A stretch of 64,000 nucleotides of DNA from Galerina marginata (taxonomy: Eukaryota > Basidiomycota > Agaricomycetes > Agaricales > Galerinaceae), in NCBI GenBank assembly GCA_023014335.1, contig JAECYW010000023.1, forward strand, positions 310,001 through 374,000, in the 5' to 3' direction. This document shows, piece after piece, positions 57,922-64,000 of this stretch. The first letter of the stretch is position 1; the number at the start of each line of letters is the position of its first letter. The notes under the pieces were generated by a model. That model was given only the letters and a program-made list of their open reading frames with translations, made no database searches and was not told where the DNA came from. The position numbers and the translations under genes were made by a program.

Positions 57922-60426
57922 ATGGCTTCAGACCACCAGGTAGCGCTCACAAGGTCCCAGAGGATGCCAGCGCCGTCGACGCATATCTCAAAAGCGGCCA
58001 GGCAGGTAGTGCCAGCCTTTCTACAGAAACTATACGAGTTGGGTGACTTTCTTACGAAACCTGGATTCTTGATTGACGGATTTCTTGTTCGTATAGGATG
58101 GTCAACGATCCCAATAATGCAGAGCTAATACGCTGGTCGGAAGCTGGAGATTCGTTCTTTGGTGCGGTTAATTCCATTCATGCTTCAAATTTCAATTAAT
58201 TATCGATACGATATATAGTACTCGACCACGAGCGCTTTGCACACGAAGTTCTCGGCAGGTGGTTCAAACATCGTAATTTCAGCTCATTCGTACGCCAACT
58301 AAACATGTACGGCTTCCATAAAATCCCCCATCTACAACAAGGCGTCCTCAAAAGCGACACCGACACCGAGTTTTGGAACTTTGCGCATGCCAACTTCCAT
58401 CGCGGACAGCCAGACCTGCTGTGTCTTATCCAACGAAAGAAACAGATTCCGCAGCCAGGGGAGGAAGGTGCTATCGATTTGCGCGATCCCAGTGCTACTG
58501 TGGGCCTATTAGGCGCCGCGGTACCTGGAACAGGCGCCACAAACACGACTGCGCCTCAGACCAATGCAACACTTTCCTCAGGGCAAATCCTGGACGTGCA
58601 CTCGATTGTGAATGGAATAGCAGCTATAAAGCGACACCAGACAACGATATCGACGGAGTTGAACGAGCTGAAGCGTTCGAATCAGTTGTTATGGCAGGAT
58701 GCGATGGCGGCACGGACGAAACATCAGAAGCAACAGGACACGATCAACAGGATCGTCAAGTTCTTGGCTGGAGTTTTTGGGCATCATGCAGCAACAGCAG
58801 GTCCTGGAGGTGTTGCTGGAGGTTCGCCTGTATCAGGTACGGGCCATGGAAAGGAAGCGGATGGAGATGGACTGGGTGTCGCACCTGGCACTCGGCGGAA
58901 GATGATGCTAATGATTGAAGATGCGAAGAGGGATGGGCCGAAGAAGAGCATGATCGAGGAGCTAAGTGAGATCCCCATGGATGCGGACGAAGACGTATAT
59001 GAATTAAGTTGGTCAACTATTCCATTTTCTTTGTTCGATACCCACTGAGCATCAATATCCAGGCTATCCTACTATCGAGACTCCGATATCTGCACCGTCA
59101 CCTTCACCATCCGTGGCCATGTCTGATAACGTTTCAGTCACGGATGCAACCAACTATTACAACAAAATAGCCAGTGTGACGCCGACAGCAGATTCCGCTA
59201 CGCCGACACTGGATAGCAGGGACGGTACACCCACCTCAACCAACCCAAACCCCTCCCAGACGACACTCGAACAACAACAACAAGGCAAGCAACTATCTCG
59301 TGCTGTCACTCCTTCCCACCATTCTCCCACCTCCTTCGAATTCGACCCTCGGCTTGTTCTAAACCAGCTTTCACCTGCTCAAATTCAACAACTTTTAGCT
59401 TCCCTCGCGGCGCAAACCCTCTCGGATCCGAATGCAGGTGGCCAGCCCAATCCCTCTACCATTAACCCAAGTGCAACAACGACCAGTGGGCCCATTACAC
59501 CTTACCTGCAGCCCTCCTTTGACTTCTCCTTTAACCCAGCATCCCAGAACAGCCAGCCGTCGTTTATGCCGCTAGCGTCCTCAGATGACATGATCCCATT
59601 CGACCATTACGACCCCGGCTCGCCCACAGACACGCGGACCTCGAGTGTAAACACGGTCGGCAACTCGACGTTGGACCCGCAACAGCAGCAGCACGAGGAG
59701 CGAATGGAGCGGCAATGGCATGCCGCGGAGGACATCGACAAGGACGTGAATGAGCTGACATCAAGTATTCACTCCTTGGTCCAGGCGCTCGGCTTGGATC
59801 CGTCGATGCTAGATGGCAATCTCGGTGGAGGGGGTGGTATTGGGGCCAACACGCAACACCACGAAGACGACGCTATGCACGGAACGACAGTGCCAGCGCC
59901 ACCAGGAGATGGTGGCGGGGGTACAAATACAGGCTTAGGCGACGGGTCCTCCAGCGGGGCAGACTTCGACTTCGACTCGTTTTTCAACAACTTGTCGTCC
60001 TCCAGCTCGTCCGGGATGGGGGTCGATGGCTCAGGCACGAATGGCATGGACTATAACGATCTCGTCTCGACGGCGTTCCTGGACGAAGTGCCAACGCCGT
60101 CGTCTTCTGACCTGACGGCGTCTCCGATGCAGAGCCTGAAGCAGGTTTCTCCCGAGCTCAACTTGGGTGCTGCTGCTAATGGTGTCGGTAGTACCGGCTC
60201 ACGACCGTCAACTGCTGGAGGAGGTGCTGGAACTGGAACTGGAACTGGTGCCAGTACTCTCAATGTTAAGAATATCGCCACGAATACGACGGGTGTAGGC
60301 AGTAGGAAGAGAAAGTCGGACGTCGACTTTGACAGCTTGGGCGCGGCTCTGGCGGATGGGCCGACATCAACAACGAAGACTTCCACTGCGGCACCAGGAA
60401 AGTCGAAACGAAGAAAAGACAAATGA
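57922..60426 (+). CDS. HSF1: Heat-shock transcription factor (HSF-type DNA-binding domain)
   Basis: Nuclear activator of heat-shock genes through nGAAn elements. The start at 57922 (MASDHQVALTRSQRMPAPST) leads into VVPAFLQKLYE. After two introns come MVNDPNNAELIRWSEAGDSF, VLDHERFAHEVLGRWFKHRN and FSSFVRQLNMYGFHKIPHLQ, the complete winged-helix HSF domain with its recognition helix (SFVRQLN). The adjacent heptad region (VHSIVNGIAAIKRHQTTIST, ELNELKRSNQLLWQDAMAAR) is the HR-A/B trimerisation coiled coil. A GTTGGT...ATCCAG intron near 59010-59064 joins it to a large Ser/Thr/Gly/Gln-rich presumed activation region (YPTIETPISAPS ... SGADFDFDSFFNNL) ending in a basic KSKRRKDK. Basidiomycetes usually have one main HSF1 ortholog. 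Confidence 0.92.
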
Positions 60427-60962
60427 TTTTAAACCCACTCCACATTCTCTTGGTCTTCAACATCTGGCATGCTCTTCTGAACTTCCGATCTATTCTCTAT
60501 TCTCAGCTCTTTGTACACGCTCATCTCATTCATTTTGGTCTGTCGCCGTTCTTCAACTTGTACCAGCACAGACTCTATCTTTTATTCGTGCAATCCTTGT
60601 CCCACACAGTAACAATACCTTATCATCGACCTACTATCCTTAGATCATTGTGTGTATTATCGTTGTAATATTGACCATTACATACGAGCAGAAACTGAAT
60701 CATTTTGTACTACTAGTATGTACTACTGTATCAAGGTCTCAGAGCTCCTTGGAAACTGATTTTTCCTCGAACAAATAACACAAGGACGTGATACTCAAGA
60801 CTCCCTTCAGATGGTACTATCTAATCTTATCGGTTAAATTTACTTCCCATTTATAGTGTGAAAAAGAGCCCGGAAAAGGGTAGTTGCTGACTGCGCACTC
60901 CCGTCATCGCACAACCGGCGCTTCTTTCATGCTTAATTAACCACCACGAACACTCAAACCCA
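60427..60962. other. Intergenic, no gene seen
   Basis: HSF 3' UTR and the promoter of the next gene; no ORF of note. Confidence 0.5.
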
Positions 60963-62878
60963 ATGTCGCGAAATGAACCTGGCAGGGTAACGCCTTCTTT
61001 GATTGCCTAAAGTCTGAAGTTCTGAACTTACATCTCGCACCTAGGCACGGCTAGCGCCTACTAGTAGTGGACGTGGACGAGGTTCTGGTCGACAAATTCA
61101 GCCAGCGGGACGTGGAACATCTGCAATTCGGTCATCACATCCTAGTCATCCGCCTCTGGGAGTGGAGAGAGTTCCATCTACTTCGATTGGGCGTGGAGTG
61201 GACAAGTATTCTCCATCTTCTCCTTGTCGATCAGTTGTTCATGGTATGCATTGCTTAGCTCTAGCAGATCTCGTGCTTCCCTGTTTCAATCCTCAAGCCA
61301 AGTCGGCATTCAAAGCAGCACTTTCCATAATGCTGATCAGCAGACCAACGTAACGATCTATGGTAGTTATTCTACTCTGAATGTCTCTGGTCCACCTAAA
61401 TTAGATCGATTTCAGTAGGAAACCGTGGAAATGAACGACCCTCAGAGCAAATGGTTCGCATCTGTAATCAAGTTTTCAAGGCTTTGAAAATTTACGCTTA
61501 TCACCACAGGCGCCACGTCCTCTTGGAGATCAGAGCACTCAAGAAGAGGCGACAGCTAATCGGATGAATGATCGTTCAGACCATGACTCGCCTGATGTTG
61601 ATAATAATGCTGCGAATTCAGTCCCCGGCAGTGGTCACTCAATCGTAATGTTTTATTCGCCTCCCCTATAGTAGTTAAGCTAATTACCGCCCATTTAGCC
61701 ACGACCTTCAAATCGTCAAATGCAAAGAAGTTGTGATATATACTTTTGGTACCTCATATTACAAGGTCGCGGATTGCCTTTATGGATCCCCGGTCCCGAT
61801 CAAAACTTAGAAATACAACACCAGCGGGAAGGAGTTGCCATAGGTGACTTTGGAATTATTACGCCGTCTGGGAGCTTCGACTTTCTATTCAACATATGTC
61901 TCCCTCACGATCACCCGTTTAATCCTCCAGAGCTTCCAGAGGACTTCACACCACTTCTTCTTTCTGGCCGTGATACTCGAAAGTATTCAGAATTCGAAGA
62001 GGGGAGCTTTCTTTCCAATGCATCTGTCAAGAGATCTGGCAGTGGAGCTGCAGGGTATGTTGCCCATCTCCATTTTTCATTGTCCCAATTTAAACCATCT
62101 TAGCGCCTTGACATTTGAGTCATCGGCTTCTGAAGGCGCAATACTTACCATGCCACTTGGATCAATTTCGGAGGATGTCACAGTCTTTGCTAAGTTTCAA
62201 AGATATTTGGCGGCCAATGCTGAGCGGTGCTATAAATTCATCCTCGGTGTCCTGGAGCGTGAGCCACGTAATGGTGAAGTTCTTCTTGTCACGGGCTGGG
62301 ATAAAACGAGGGCTTGGGGAATGGCGACGTTCTCGAAGGCAACAGCGCAGCAGGCGCCAGTGCGCCTTCAGTTTTTACCGACGGAGCAGGAAAACATAGG
62401 TGTCACCTACGTCTGGGCGTCCTCCGAATATGCTGTAGTCAGAGCTGGACCAGGTGCGAGGGAGAAAGCGAGGATAAGCATGGCCTATCCAGCTCAGGAG
62501 GGCGCTGAATATGACAACCAGTGTCTCTTCATTCGTACCATGAATGTCAGCCTTCAAGACGATGTCTGGAAGAAGCTGGAATCTGAGTTCGAGCTTGCTG
62601 ACGCTGACAGGCCAAGTAATCCTTTTCATATTCCCGAACTGCGTCTGACCAGGGAAGGTCAAAATTATGCCAGCAGCTCTTCTTCCCAGCCTCTATCTAC
62701 GCCACTGCGAGGGCCAGGTGGCATAACTATTTCTACTATAGCAGCTTCTGCTACCAATAACCTGCTAACACCGATACCATATGCTTATCCCATTCAACTT
62801 CCGGAGACAAACGTAGTAGGCCCGGATGTGTTTCATCTCCATTTTCATTTCCTAAATGAATTTTTTGCAGAGGACTGA
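60963..62878 (+). CDS. GDVG/WG family protein (member 6), mixed A/B features
   Basis: Start at 60963 (MSRNEPGR, GTAACG donor), then a G/R/S/P-rich exon (ARLAPTSSGRGRGSGRQIQP). The N/T motif is reached as STFHNADQQTNVTIY, then GNRGNERPSEQM, and a disordered segment runs APRPLGDQSTQEEATANRMN to NNAANSVPGSGHSI. The core begins YLILQGRGLPLWIPGPDQNL, then VAIGDFGIITPSGSFDFLFN and, after a GG|GTATGT intron, ALTFESSASEGAILTMPLGS, RCYKFILGVLE, RNGEVLLVTGWDKTRAWGMA and QCLFIRTMNVSL. The tail (VVGPDVFHLHFHFLNEFFAE) resembles the FHPL tail of type A. So the N-terminus is type B-like and the body type A-like. One short intron near 61250 uses an AAG acceptor in my model and is uncertain. Confidence 0.62.
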
Positions 62879-62997
62879 ACCCCCCACAAAATGCATCAAC
62901 GAGATTTTGTTAAAGGTGAATAAATGGTTTACGCTTAATCCGTATGGTCGAATTCAACCCAACGTTTTAATTATCATAGCTCAAACCTGCTGCGAGG

Positions 62998-63219
62998 ATG
63001 GCGATAACTGAAGATAATGATTGGATCTCAGTCCTACACGAGGTGAAGAACGGAAGCCGTTTGAGGGAAGGCTTTCTGACGAATAATAGGATGATATTGT
63101 TTTCCCAACCGCAGAACAATTATTCGAACGAATTACGGGATCTTATCATATTTCTGAGGACGGAGGTGGGCGTAACACCAGAGGCAAACCTCAAGGCGTT
63201 TGAAACAAAACGCCGTTGA
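62998..63219 (+). CDS. Small hypothetical protein, 73 codons
   Basis: ATG-started frame MAITEDNDWISVLHEVKNGS ... LIIFLRTEVGVTPEANLKAF, ending ETKRR. Reads like real coding (mixed amphipathic segments) but no family is recognised and no introns are needed. It follows GDVG/WG member 6 on the same strand. Confidence 0.3.
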   Translation: MAITEDNDWISVLHEVKNGSRLREGFLTNNRMILFSQPQNNYSNELRDLIIFLRTEVGVTPEANLKAFETKRR

Positions 63220-64000
63220 GTCGTTTGGACGGCGTTTGGATCTCGTTTGAAAATAGAGGCCACGTGGGCTCTTTATCTAATCTACGCATCGGATGAATGA
63301 TGTTTTATCTATTGACCGTAGATAGGCGAAAGATGGATGGAAAACAAATTAATGGTATTAAGAGAGTACATAGGGTTATATACATGATACATAGTCAGTC
63401 CATAGACAACTGTAAGTAGGTAGAATGATGCTATGTAAGGTGAGGCATCAATACCGGGCAGAATGGTGAGGAAAACAAGGCAAGACCAAAGGAAGTGTAC
63501 ATATATTGAAGTGAATTAAAGTGAAGTAGACGAGACATAAAGCTGATAGTGTAGTGAATTTAAAGCAGTATATTCCAACACTTCTGCACGAACTGACGGC
63601 GAATCCGAGGTCTCTCGCAATGCACTTGGCTTCGGGAGACAGAATAACTTTCTCAGCGCCTGTCACGGTGTCGTCAATGGACCATAAGTCGCCAAGCTCC
63701 GTTTTCGACGATCCAAAGAGTGAAACAAAATTTAATGCCTATTTTCTTTCTGCGTTCGTGTTCGCGTCAATTTTTTGCGAGTAGAAAACAGCGATTATTC
63801 TCAGGGCATTGAGTTGGGTTGGGGTCAGTCGCCCGCAAAGACGTACTTGCTTAACGAGCCAATAAACGGCAAATACAAGTCTCAATCACTTCCAAATAAT
63901 CCAGTCCACTTAGTTCACCTTTGCTTTACTTTCTTGTAGTGATAGTCATAGACAATATTTTCATTGGCTCTACGATAGTTGTAGTGTAAGGTTGATATAC
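63220..64000. other. Right edge; no confident gene
   Basis: A minus-strand frame across 63448-63720 (DDTVTGAEKVILSPEAKCIA then RDLGFAVSSCRSVGIYCFKF) could be the last exon of a leftward gene starting outside the window. The support is weak and no family is recognised. Confidence 0.3.

Noticed and set aside
58196..60463. Several 60-120 codon minus-strand ORFs
   Set aside because: Antisense to HSF1 coding exons; no independent support.

Overview
The window is a piece of an agaricomycete (mushroom-type basidiomycete) genome. The signs are genes broken by many short GT-AG introns (about 50-65 nt), housekeeping proteins with fungal-type sequences, basidiomycete-style F-box/LRR families and a DUF6533-type membrane protein. 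All intron-exon models were spliced by eye. Starts and ends given to the base are those where the reading frame, splice consensus and protein family agree.

Layout. 0-8.3 kb is housekeeping: a Rab GTPase (cut by the left edge), mitochondrial ATP synthase epsilon, a dual-specificity phosphatase and eIF4A. 8.3-13.5 kb is gene-poor. 13.5-16.4 kb holds two divergently transcribed F-box-like paralogs, followed by an ING-type PHD protein and a secreted GH25-type lysozyme. 20.4-26.9 kb is a tandem array of three F-box/LRR genes. The first is broken by an 8-bp duplication and by a 150-bp TA-flanked MITE whose empty site can be read in the two sister copies. 27-36 kb holds an MFS transporter, a 440-bp terminal-inverted-repeat element, fibrillarin and a PMT2-type protein O-mannosyltransferase.

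37-63 kb is an accessory region. It carries six members (one a pseudogene) of an expanded protein family of unknown function, called here the 'GDVG/WG' family. Two head-to-head pairs flank two paralogous genes for small proteins with an MLKL/HeLo-like N-terminal helical bundle. The helical-bundle proteins carry a short N/T/G-rich motif after the bundle, and three GDVG/WG proteins carry a similar motif near the N-terminus. This resembles the layout of fungal amyloid-signalled cell-death systems, where a receptor's N-terminal motif templates an effector's C-terminal motif, although no NACHT or NB-ARC gene is present. It is the main candidate for an undescribed system here and remains a hypothesis. 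A DUF6533 membrane protein and a heat-shock transcription factor are interspersed.
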